The translations under genes and the position numbers were made by a program. A DNA stretch of 31,656 nt from a bacterium. GTDB taxonomy: Bacteria > SAR324 > XYD2-FULL-50-16. Below, one piece after another: positions 24,773-31,656 of this stretch (the stretch's first letter is position 1; each line of letters starts with the position of its first letter). The notes below the pieces were generated by a model. It was not told the origin of the DNA. It did no database searches and saw only the letters and a list, made by a program, of their open reading frames with translations. The stretch covers positions 1 to 31,656 of the forward strand of contig JAJRZQ010000011.1 in NCBI GenBank assembly GCA_024275165.1, in the 5' to 3' direction.

Positions 24773-27073
24773 ATGAAAAATCTAAGCGTCAAACAAAAAC
24801 TTTACCTAGGCTTTGCCTCAATGGCTTTAACCTTGACTGTCGTCATTCTCTGGAGCATTGGCAGGGTGAGTACAATTTTAGAGCTTTCTCATCAGATTGA
24901 CAGTTTGCGGGTTCCAACCTCTGACGCCAGTGGAAAAATTTTGACCGGGGTTCACCATGCTCTTTCTGGCCTTCGTGGCTGGATAGTACTGGGCAAGGAT
25001 ACTTTTAAAACTGACCGAAAAAGTGCTTGGGACAAGGAAATCAACCCCTCCATTAGTTTTATGGATAAGGTCTCCGTCAATTGGACAAACCCAAAAAACA
25101 AAAAACGCTTAGAGGAGTTGAAATCCCTACTGGTGGAGTTTGCGAAATACCAACAAGAAATTGAGGATATTGCTCAAACCGTAGAAAATACCCCGGCTAC
25201 AAAAATCCTCTTCGAACAAGCGGCTCCGCATGCCGCGGTTATGATGAAAAACATCACCTTGATGATTGATATTGAAGCAACCTTACCTGCAACAAGAGAA
25301 AGAAAAAAATTGCTCGTAATGATGGCGGATGTACGCGGCACCTTAGGGTTAGGTTTGGCTAATATTCGGGCCTATCTGCTTTCAGGAGAGACTACATTTC
25401 GAGATCAATTTTTTGTATTGGCAAAAAAGCATGACCGCCAATATCAAAACTTAAGCAAAAATCGAGGACTTCTAAATAGCCGCCAGCGGGCAGCTTTTAC
25501 TGAATTCCAAAAGGCAAAAAAAGATTTTGCGCCCCTGCCTAACATGATGTTCGACCTTAGGAGCGGTAAAAGTTGGAACCTAGCGAACGAATGGTTAGCC
25601 ACAAAGGCAGCGCCTGTTGGAGCTAAAATTATTGAGATCTTAGAGGCCATGCATCAAAACCAGCAGGATTTGCTTCACCAAGATGAGTCAGAAATTGATA
25701 AGCTTATCGCCTCGTTGCAAATTATGCTTTGGATTTTACTAGCTGTGGGCTTAGTTGTAGCAACCTTTTTTGGTTTAATGATTTCTAAATCCATTACAGT
25801 GCCCGTGACTGCCGTTGCGGAGATTCTACCGAAGATGAGTCAAGGTGATATTCGGGGGAGGTTAAAAATCGTCCGAAAAGATGAACTCGGGGCAATGGCC
25901 AAGGCCATTGATCTATTTGCGGCTAAGCTTACCGAGTTGATTCAGGGGATCAGAGGGGATAGTGACAAGGTATCAGAATCATCAGATAAACTTCTGAATT
26001 CTTTAACAAAAGTAAAGGAAAGCTCTCAAATCATGCAGGGAAAATCTGGCGTGATTGCCGCTGCGTCAGAAGAAGTTTCAGCTAATGTGGATACCGTCGC
26101 CTCTGCGGCAGAAGAAACCGCGATGAACCTAAATACGGTGACCGCTGCAACAACAGAAATTGATGTAACCATGAAGGATATGACTACAAATATTGTGGAT
26201 GTCTCCGATAATTTAAATACCGTAACAAGTACGGTTACTAATATCTCAGAGGATATGATTTCAGCTGCCACCTCAGTGGAAAAAGTGGCCACTGCTGTGA
26301 GTGAAATCAGTGAAAACGCGCTAAAAGCGGCTTCCTTAACTGAGTCTTCGAATAAAAATGCCCTCGCCACTTTAAGCGCGATGAAGGAATTGGGTACCGC
26401 CTCAGATGAGATTGGGAATGTAGTCAGAATTATTGGTTCTATCGCCAGCCAAACCAATATGTTAGCCTTAAATGCAACCATTGAGTCTGCAAGCGCCGGC
26501 GAAGCGGGAAAGGGCTTTGCGGTGGTGGCAGGTGAAGTGAAAACCTTAGCCCAACAGACCTCCGAATCCAATAGTCAAATTGGAGGTCTGGTCAGTAAAA
26601 TTCAAACTTTAATGGGAACTTCGCTGAACTCGACTCAAAAAGCCGCGGACTCTATTAAAGAAGTGAAAGACATCAACCAAACCACTGCCTCAACTGTGGA
26701 AATGCAAAAACTGGTTACCGAAGAAGTCAGTAGTATGTTGCAAAATGTAGTGCAAAAGAGTCAGAACTCCACCAAATCGTTGAAAAAGGCCAATGACATG
26801 GTGCAAGAGATTAGAGCGGCCTTTACAGAAGCAGCCAACGCGGTCAGCGAATCTACTAAAAACCTCACCGAGGCCTCCACCGGAATTAAAGAAGTGGCTC
26901 GTTCTTCAGCCGAGGTTTCTTCTGCTGTAAGTGAGGTGAATCGCTCCATCCAAGATATTCGAACATCCATTGATCTTGTGGGTACAGAAGTGGCTAGTTC
27001 CAGAGAAGACGCACAGAGGGTCGCAAGCATCTCAGATGAGTTAAAAGAGAAAATGAGATTCTTTAAGCTTTAA
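24773..27073 (+). CDS. Transmembrane methyl-accepting chemotaxis protein
   Basis: 766 residues. TM1 is at about 10-31, with a large, mainly helical periplasmic sensor at about 35-310. TM2 is at about 312-336 ([20 protein letters not shown]), followed by HAMP ([20 protein letters not shown] onwards). A long signalling hairpin has its tip at about 552-600 ([20 protein letters not shown], then [15 protein letters not shown]). The C-terminal end ([14 protein letters not shown]) is complete and has no CheR-docking pentapeptide. The ligand is unknown. Codons are visibly more A/T-rich than in the surrounding signalling genes, which may mean a different origin. A decayed IS21 element begins immediately after its stop. 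Confidence 0.93.
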   Translation: MKNLSVKQKLYLGFASMALTLTVVILWSIGRVSTILELSHQIDSLRVPTSDASGKILTGVHHALSGLRGWIVLGKDTFKTDRKSAWDKEINPSISFMDKVSVNWTNPKNKKRLEELKSLLVEFAKYQQEIEDIAQTVENTPATKILFEQAAPHAAVMMKNITLMIDIEATLPATRERKKLLVMMADVRGTLGLGLANIRAYLLSGETTFRDQFFVLAKKHDRQYQNLSKNRGLLNSRQRAAFTEFQKAKKDFAPLPNMMFDLRSGKSWNLANEWLATKAAPVGAKIIEILEAMHQNQQDLLHQDESEIDKLIASLQIMLWILLAVGLVVATFFGLMISKSITVPVTAVAEILPKMSQGDIRGRLKIVRKDELGAMAKAIDLFAAKLTELIQGIRGDSDKVSESSDKLLNSLTKVKESSQIMQGKSGVIAAASEEVSANVDTVASAAEETAMNLNTVTAATTEIDVTMKDMTTNIVDVSDNLNTVTSTVTNISEDMISAATSVEKVATAVSEISENALKAASLTESSNKNALATLSAMKELGTASDEIGNVVRIIGSIASQTNMLALNATIESASAGEAGKGFAVVAGEVKTLAQQTSESNSQIGGLVSKIQTLMGTSLNSTQKAADSIKEVKDINQTTASTVEMQKLVTEEVSSMLQNVVQKSQNSTKSLKKANDMVQEIRAAFTEAANAVSESTKNLTEASTGIKEVARSSAEVSSAVSEVNRSIQDIRTSIDLVGTEVASSREDAQRVASISDELKEKMRFFKL

Positions 27074-27105
27074 AAAAATACTGCCCCTGACTAACGGGAG
27101 AAACG

Positions 27106-28345
27106 ATGCTGGTACCGGAAGAGGTTTCGGTGATTCTCGGGCTCCAGAAGCGGGGCTGGGGAACCAGGCGAATTGGCAAAGAGCTTGGGATCAGCCGCAA
27201 CAGGGTGAGGAAATACATAAACACGGGCCAATGGGAGGCTTATGGTAAACCTAAGAGACCCAGTCTTTTAGAGGGCCTGGAGTCTTGGTTGGAAGAGAAG
27301 CTGTTGCGGCGGTGGTTCGCCAAGAGCTATCTAAGGAACTTAGGATCAACGCCAGTTTGCGTACGGCGCAACGGGCAACGCAAGCGACGCGCCAACGCTT
27401 AAAGGCCGGAGCCAAGGCAACGGTTCGCTTTGAGACGCCACCGGGCAAGCAATTGCAGATCGATTTTGGCGCCCGACGAATAGAGATCGGCGGGGAGGTA
27501 AGACGAGTCAGCCTTTTTGTGGCGACCCTGGGCTATTCCCGGCGGATTTTTGTCAAAGCTTTTGATCATGAGCGCCAATCGGCTTGGTTTGAAGGGATGG
27601 AAGAAGCGTTCCATTGGTTTGCTGGGATTCCCAAGCAGGTGCTGCTCGATAACGCAGCGGCCTTGGTCAAACATCATAACGCAGAAACCCGAGAGGTCCA
27701 GTATAATGACAAGCTTCTGGCCTTCTCCAAACACTGGAGTTTTACCCCCAAGGCTTGTGTGCCTTACCGGCCTAGAACCAAGGGCAAAGACGAAAGAGGG
27801 GTCGTTATGTCAAACGCAATGCCCTGGCCGGTCACAAATTTGATACATGGCAAGATTTAGAGGCTCATTTGGATTGGTGGACGCGAGAAGTGTCTGACTG
27901 CCGAATTCACGGGACCACCGGTCAGAAGCCAATAGATCGGTTTAAATCCGAATTGGCTTCCCTCAAGCCCCTAGATGGCAAACCCCCGTTCCAGCAAACC
28001 AGGGAATTGATCCGCAAGGTCAATCAAGAAGCCTGTATAGAAGTAGACCGCAACAGCTATAGCGTGCCTTGGGCGTTAATTGGTAGTACCTTGTTGGTTC
28101 AGGTTTCCGGCCTTGAATTGGTCGTGTCAAAAGGGAACAAAGAGGTTGCCCGTCATCCAGTATCTAAGGGATATAGGGACCGGGTGATTGACTACCGGCA
28201 CCTGTCAGGGATCGTGGGAGCAGCGGCGATTCAGCTACAGAGGGAGGCCAAAGAAGTCCCTGAAGCGGCACAACCAGACGCAGAACCCAGCCCTTTGCTT
28301 CGGCCCCTGTCCTACTATGAGGCTTTCGCTGGAGGTGCCTGGTGA
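27106..28345 (+). pseudogene. istA: IS21 transposase IstA, broken by two frameshifts
   Basis: Three frames together give a nearly full IstA. Frame one (27106 to about 27312) carries the HTH region GWGTRRIGKELGISRNRVRKY. Frame two (about 27312 to about 27800) carries the DDE core beginning QLQIDFGARRIEI, with VLLDNAAALVKHH. Frame three (about 27800-28345) carries YVKRNALAGHKFDTWQDLEA, then DCRIHGTTGQKP and the C-terminal beta-barrel region. The shifts fall near LLRR/VVRQEL and near KDERG/RYVKRN. IstA cuts and joins the element ends; this copy should be inactive. Its stop overlaps the istB GTG. Confidence 0.88.
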
Positions 28346-29111
28346 ATCTAAATTTAGAACAATTACCGAAGATGTTGACCCGGCTGAAATTGACGGCGAT
28401 TAGGGATCAGTTGGATAACCTCCTGGATGAGGCCGGTCGCCAAGACTTGAACCTAAGAGAGGCATTGAGCTACCTTTGCGCCGCCAAAGTCACTCGCAAA
28501 GACCAGCGGCGGGTTCAAATGGGGATCAACCTCGCCAAGTTTCCTTTCCAACGGAGTTTGGAGGATTTCGATTCAAATCCCTCACTGGACCCCAAACAGG
28601 TTCGTGAACTAGCAACCTGCCGATGGGTGGCCAATGGAGACAGTTTGTTGCTGTTAGGACCTCCTGGGGTTGGACAAACACACTTGGCAGTGGCACTGGG
28701 CAAAGAAGCGATCTTGGGGGAGGCTACTCAACTCACTTTGTGACGGCGACGAGCTTGATGACCAGTCTAGCTAAGGCTCATCAAGAGGGAAGGCTGGAGG
28801 AAAGATTGACACATTACAGCAAACCAAAACTGTTGATTGTAGATGAATTGGGTCATTTACCCTTTGAACGCAATGCCGCTCATCTCTTCTTTCAACCAGT
28901 GTCGCGGCGTTACGAGCGGGGCAGTCTATCGTTAACCAGCAAGCGGTCAGTTGGAGAATGGGGCCAAGTCTTCTCAGACCCCGTGGTGGCGACCGCTATC
29001 TTGGACCGGCTGCTCCACCACAGTCATGTGATTACCATCAAAAGAGAGAGTTACCGGCTCAAAGAAAAGAGACATTCAGGCTTGTTAAAGCCAACGATAG
29101 AAAAGGATTAA
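28342..29111 (+). pseudogene. istB: IS21 helper ATPase IstB, frameshifted and Walker A altered
   Basis: A GTG start at 28342 overlaps the istA stop by 4 nt, the usual IS21 arrangement. The first frame runs to about 28720 and includes the Walker A loop as GPPGVGQTHLA, with Gln in place of the nucleotide-binding Lys. A shift of one base in a G run near 28717-28722 moves to the second frame. That frame carries GGYSTHFVTATSLMTSLAKA, the Walker B LLIVDELGHLPF and the usual C-terminus to 29111. IstB is the AAA+ target-choice ATPase of IS21. Both the frameshift and the Lys-to-Gln change argue that it is dead. Confidence 0.88.
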
Positions 29112-29180
29112 ATCAATAACTTTGGGTGGGTCACATTTGGTGGCGTAAAGGGGTCAATTTCTGGTGTCGCTTGACAGTCA

Positions 29181-29340
29181 AATGGTTCCGCTCAAGCCAA
29201 TCATCCAAGCTTGGAGGTAAAAGAAGAAGCTGGATAGGGTTGTAATCCTTGAAGTTATATCCCATGGGTTTCCTTAAACTAGATGGTTTAAACCATTCTA
29301 ACTTAAAGCTATAACCTATTCAATTGGTTTATCGGACAGG
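29181..29340 (-). mobile_element. Remnant of an IS1182-like element, cut by the IS21 insertion
   Basis: On the minus strand an ATG at 29265 opens a frame reading MGYNFKDYNPIQLLLLPPSL and then DDWLERNHL. This is the N-terminus of IS1182-like transposases (usually LLPPSLDDWLPEDHLARF). It stops matching exactly at 29181, where the IS21 terminal repeat begins. Upstream of the ATG lies about 75 nt of leader ending in CCTGTCCGATAAACC (minus strand), which I take as this element's outer end near 29337-29340. The rest of the transposase is not in the window, so it was lost with the IS21 left end. Confidence 0.7.
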
Positions 29341-30019
29341 CTCATAGTAACGATTTAATACCCATCTACAGTATTGCAATCACCTTTGGGGGGTTGACCC
29401 TCGCCTGGGCATTTGATTCCAAAGAAACATCAACTTTTTCTGACCTAAAAGGGCGCAGAACGCAAAATTTACATTGATCCCACCGAAGCCAATAAAAAAA
29501 GCGAACCCCCAACCATGGATGAAATTAAGGCTATGGTGACCAAAAAGTTGAGCCTGCTTGAACAGCAATGGGAGGAAAAGTTTGCAAATACTCTTCTCCC
29601 CAACAAAGAAGGTGAAAAAGGGCAGGGTTTAAGCGCAATGGTGGAGATGGTAAAAATGTCTATCCTAAAAGATCCTTCTTTTGTGGCAAAATCAGTCGCC
29701 GAATTTCTAGATTCTCTTGAGTTGGGGCCGATTCATAAAAACAGCCAAAGAATGGCAGGAAGAAAATCCTGATAAAAAGGGGAATATGCGTGATTACGCT
29801 AATGTTTCACAATTGGTATGTTTAGCAAATATGGAAAACCTTAACGCTGTTTTTATTGGGGAGGGCTTAGAGCAACAAGAACGATTAACTCGGCTCAACC
29901 AACTGGCAATTTCTCAAATGAAGATATTGCTCAATGACAACTTAAGAAAACTCTGGAAAATACAGAGTTTTCTAGCAAGGCAGGAATGCCTTGCCAAATC
30001 AAAAAGTGTAACTTATTGA
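29341..30019 (+). pseudogene. Unknown gene, interrupted by the IS and frameshifted twice
   Basis: Three frames join into one protein-like sequence. The first (about 29341-29450) encodes a membrane-like segment, SNDLIPIYSIAITFGGLTLAWAF. The second (about 29450-29718) encodes ERKIYIDPTEANKKSEPPTM, then DEIKAMVTKKLSLLEQQWEE and VAEFLDSLELG. The third (about 29718-30019) encodes FIKTAKEWQEENPDKKGN, then LVCLANMENLNAVFIGEGLE, and a tail that runs through two hairpins. The shifts lie near 29450 and in a G run near 29717. The 5' part is missing at the IS1182-like junction. It looks like a membrane-anchored helical protein; I do not recognise the family. If the shifts are sequencing errors, the part from 29515 could be a live gene. 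Confidence 0.6.
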
Positions 30020-30239
30020 TTCGCGTTGAGGTTGTGGATTTCATTCACAATCGAAAAGACTAAAAAACTTGATGCGCCCCAAGGGCCATAATCAGCCTGA
30101 AGGGCACGAACCTATCGCTTGAGCAAGCGGTAGGCAAGGAGTTTTTCAGAGGTTCCTCAATGTAAATCAACAGGTTGTAAATTTTGGCTTGGCAAGGCAT
30201 TTTTGGGCTGCATGGAATTTTTAAATTTTTCAGAGGTTC
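29946..30239. repeat. Cluster of small inverted and direct repeats
   Basis: Two adjacent hairpins occur: GAAAACTCTG/CAGAGTTTTC (29946-29955, 29963-29972) and GCAAGGCA/TGCCTTGC (29975-29982, 29987-29994). A third has a 10-bp stem with one G-T pair (30111-30120 with 30125-30134). ATGCCTTGCCAA (29986-29997) recurs inverted at 30189-30200. TTTTTCAGAGGTTC occurs directly repeated at 30142-30155 and 30226-30239. No gene lies between 30020 and 30309. This may be a REP- or MITE-like remnant. Confidence 0.65.
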
Positions 30240-30269
30240 TTAAAAATCAAGATTTCATCGAAAAAAAAC

Positions 30270-30299
30270 TTGACACCAATTGTACACTTTTCGTATCCT
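30270..30299 (+). promoter_or_regulatory. Sigma-70-type promoter of the tRNA pair
   Basis: A consensus -35 box TTGACA (30270-30275) and a -10 box TATCCT (30294-30299) are 18 bp apart, ending 10 nt before the mature 5' end of tRNA-Val. An A-rich stretch (30261-30268) lies just upstream. This is the expected layout for a strong stable-RNA promoter. Confidence 0.8.
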
Positions 30300-30309
30300 G
30301 TTTGAATTG

Positions 30310-30385
30310 GGGCGCTTAGCTCAGCTGGGAGAGCAACGGCCTTACAAGCCGTGGGTCACAAGTTCGATCCTTGTAGCGCCCACCA
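30310..30385 (+). tRNA. tRNA-Val (anticodon TAC)
   Basis: A complete 76-nt cloverleaf. The acceptor GGGCGCT pairs with AGCGCCC, the D arm is GCTC/GAGC, the anticodon stem ACGGC/GCCGT encloses loop CTTACAA, and the T arm is ACAAG-TTCGATC-CTTGT. The discriminator is A and the 3' CCA is encoded (30383-30385). It lies 9 nt before tRNA-Asp and was probably transcribed with it. Confidence 0.97.
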
Positions 30386-30394
30386 ATTTTGAGC

Positions 30395-30471
30395 GGGGTT
30401 GTAGTTAAGTTGGTTATAACGCCAGCCTGTCACGCTGGAGGCCGCGGGTTCGAGTCCCGTCAACCCCGCCA
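30395..30471 (+). tRNA. tRNA-Asp (anticodon GTC)
   Basis: A complete 77-nt cloverleaf. The acceptor GGGGTTG pairs with CAACCCC, the D arm is GTTA/TAAC, the anticodon stem CCAGC/GCTGG encloses loop CTGTCAC, and the T loop is TTCGAGT. The discriminator is G, as expected for tRNA-Asp, and the CCA is encoded (30469-30471). The 5' end is set at 30395 because GCGGGGT from 30393 would leave no proper discriminator and CCA. Confidence 0.97.
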
Positions 30472-30765
30472 TTTATTTCAAATAGTTAGCCTGTTTTAGG
30501 GCTATCCTGAAATCCCCTCACATTACCTATATCGCATTGGCGTACGGCTTTGCAAGCGCGATAGATTTTAGTTTGCATCATCTATCGATTCAACAAGGTG
30601 TGACCCCTTTATTTTTCTCCAAAACTGATCAAAGTTCTTGGTCGCTTAGAATCAAATTCATTTGTTCAATCAAGCCTTGCAGCTGTAGACGCCACTTTTC
30701 AGACTTTGATTGATTGGAAAACATGACTCGTTCATTTAGCCCTGTTGTGCTGCTTAAATCTAATT
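30472..30765. other. Region between the tRNAs and the IS, possible gene relic
   Basis: No clear terminator follows tRNA-Asp. On the minus strand an ATG at 30724 opens a 31-codon frame (MFSNQSKSEKWRLQLQGLIE, then QMNLILSDQEL, stop at 30629). A one-base shift near 30640 would extend it by FDQFWRKIKGSHLVESIDDAN to a stop at 30568. It is not recognised and could be a small decayed gene. Confidence 0.4.
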
Positions 30766-31656
30766 GAGACCTCTGCATAAGCAAGCATAAGGGGGAAAGG
30801 TTCTTGAAGCAAAATAATATTACCTAGATTCAGCTCCATCTTCTTGATTTTACCCTCATTTCTGAGTGTTTGTGGCCCTTTGACCAAATTTTAGGCGAGG
30901 GGAGGCCTAGGTCACCAACCTTACTGCTTTCTTGAGGTTGAAACAGAAGGCATTTAAGAAGAACTCTAACTCGACTTTATCCCTCCCTATATAATAGCTG
31001 GCTCGATCAAAACGGTAGTTGCGTTTTAAGGCGCCGAAGGCGCGCTCCACCTGTGCCCTTAATCCTGATGACATTAGCCTGTAACTTCGCCTCGCCACCC
31101 TCCTGCTCAATCTCTTCCACTTCGATGGCCTTCTTTGGTTTACGGCTTGCGTCCACTATGGCCCCCGTTTTTACAATCAGGCCAGACCCCTCCAACTGTG
31201 GGTTCAACTTCTTGAATAACTTCTCATAGAGTCCCTTCTTCAATAGACCATTTCTAAATCCGCAAAGGGTTGTTTCGTCAGGTCGATCCCCGCTCATAGG
31301 GAGTCCACAAAAACGAATGAAGGAAATCCGATCATAAAGAGCCTCCTCCAATCCAGGGTCGCTTAAAGTATACCAACATTGTAACACAAGGCCTTAAACA
31401 TGGGCAAAGCAGGATAGGCAGGCTTACCCGTGGCATTGGTTCCCCGCTTGTATCCTTTTTTAAGGAGTTTTTCTATGGGTCGCCAGTCGATGACCTTATC
31501 CATGTTGGATAAAAAATTGACCTTAGAAGAATGAGGGATTAAAGAATCGGCAAAATCTGGCGCCGCCGCTTTCTCAGATGACATGGGGAACTCCTGTTTC
31601 GGGCTTAACCTATAATATCAAAGGGGATAGATAGAGTCTAGCTGTGCAGAGGTCTC
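30766..31656 (-). mobile_element. IS5-family insertion sequence, 891 bp, internally deleted
   Basis: Perfect 12-bp terminal inverted repeats GAGACCTCTGCA lie at 30766-30777 and 31645-31656, the last base of the window. The only gene inside is a transposase relic on the minus strand. At 891 bp it is shorter than usual for IS5-type elements (about 1.1-1.2 kb), in line with loss of the central catalytic region. The left flank reads CTAATT; a target duplication cannot be tested because the right flank is outside the window. Confidence 0.85.
30907..31584 (-). pseudogene. IS5-family transposase, frameshifted and missing its core
   Basis: Three frames are needed. The N-terminal part (31584 to about 31380) ends YPALPMFKALCYN. 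The second frame (about 31387 to about 31090) continues LQCWYTLSDPGLEEALYDRI, then FIRFCGLPMSGDRPDETTLC and the first catalytic Asp in AIVDAS. The C-terminal part (about 31080-30907) is LRAQVERAFGALKRNYRFDR, then LEFFLNAFCFNLKKA. Between the second and third parts there is no room for the middle of the DDE fold, including the second catalytic Asp, so sequence has been deleted as well as frameshifted. It could move only in trans. Confidence 0.82.

Larger units (their letters stand above)
27074..29180 (+). mobile_element. IS21-family insertion sequence, decayed, left end missing
   Basis: The istA-istB gene pair is the IS21 hallmark. The right terminus is at 29180: read from the end on the minus strand it begins TGACTGTCAAGCGACACC, and the element ends in CA as IS21 elements do. 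The flank at 29181 is an IS1182-like transposase gene, so the junction is well defined. No matching inverted repeat occurs between the chemoreceptor stop at 27073 and the istA start, so the left end has been deleted; the left coordinate is approximate. Both genes carry frameshifts. Confidence 0.85.

Noticed and set aside
29120-29265. A small intact minus-strand gene (MGYNFKDYNP to a TGA near 29132).
   Set aside because: Its first 28 codons are the start of an IS1182-like transposase and the remainder is the IS21 terminal repeat read as codons, so it is a chimera of two elements.
29946-30239. A CRISPR array, suggested by the repeated short motifs.
   Set aside because: The repeats are few, of different kinds and unevenly spaced, and no cas genes are present.
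30472-30765. A further tRNA or other small RNA gene after tRNA-Asp.
   Set aside because: I found no cloverleaf or strong terminator there.

Overview
The window looks like chromosome from a motile, respiring Gram-negative bacterium, probably a proteobacterium or a neighbouring phylum. Supporting features are exported and lipid-anchored proteins, a TRAP transporter, a monohaem cytochrome c, two transmembrane chemoreceptors, a CheA-like ATPase, a c-di-GMP enzyme, a fused RlmKL rRNA methyltransferase and a TlyA methyltransferase. I cannot name the genus. The window begins inside a 108-bp tandem repeat and ends on the last base of an insertion-sequence terminal repeat, so it is probably a whole draft-assembly contig broken by repeats at both ends.

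Layout. 0-4.8 kb (+): a 5'-truncated CheA-like histidine kinase with acidic tandem repeats, a single-domain rhodanese and RlmKL. 4.75-6.87 kb (-): a tightly coupled three-gene operon made of a small protein that resembles a chemoreceptor tip and two paralogous stand-alone diiron proteins of the ODP/flavodiiron beta-lactamase-fold type. 6.9-10.8 kb: housekeeping and small genes (CCA-adding enzyme, TlyA, an exported pentapeptide-repeat protein, RbgA/YlqF GTPase, a double-CDGSH iron-sulfur protein). 10.8-14.6 kb (-): a periplasmic-binding-protein-like lipoprotein translationally coupled to a membrane PAS-PAS-GGDEF-EAL enzyme. 14.8-17.8 kb (+): a complete TRAP transporter (DctPQM) whose binding protein resembles the TakP 2-oxoacid type. 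17.9-20.6 kb (+): a chemoreceptor with a C-terminal hemerythrin domain, a DUF2141 protein and a cytochrome c with its own promoter and terminator. 20.7-24.3 kb (+): a four-gene operon of a DCC protein, an orphan transposase-like HTH protein, a hybrid sensor kinase and a CheY-like regulator. 24.8-27.1 kb (+): a second large chemoreceptor.

27.1-31.66 kb is a decayed mobile-element zone. A frameshifted IS21-family element sits in the remains of an IS1182-like element, which itself interrupts an unknown gene that has since gained further frameshifts. After two intact tRNA genes (Val-TAC, Asp-GTC) with a good promoter comes an IS5-family element whose catalytic core appears deleted.

Several intact genes point to oxygen and redox sensing coupled to chemotaxis: the ODP pair with its receptor-tip partner, the hemerythrin receptor, the CDGSH protein and the cytochrome. 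The ODP/receptor-tip operon is the best candidate for an undescribed system. The second is the binding-protein and GGDEF-EAL pair, which has no ABC transporter beside it.
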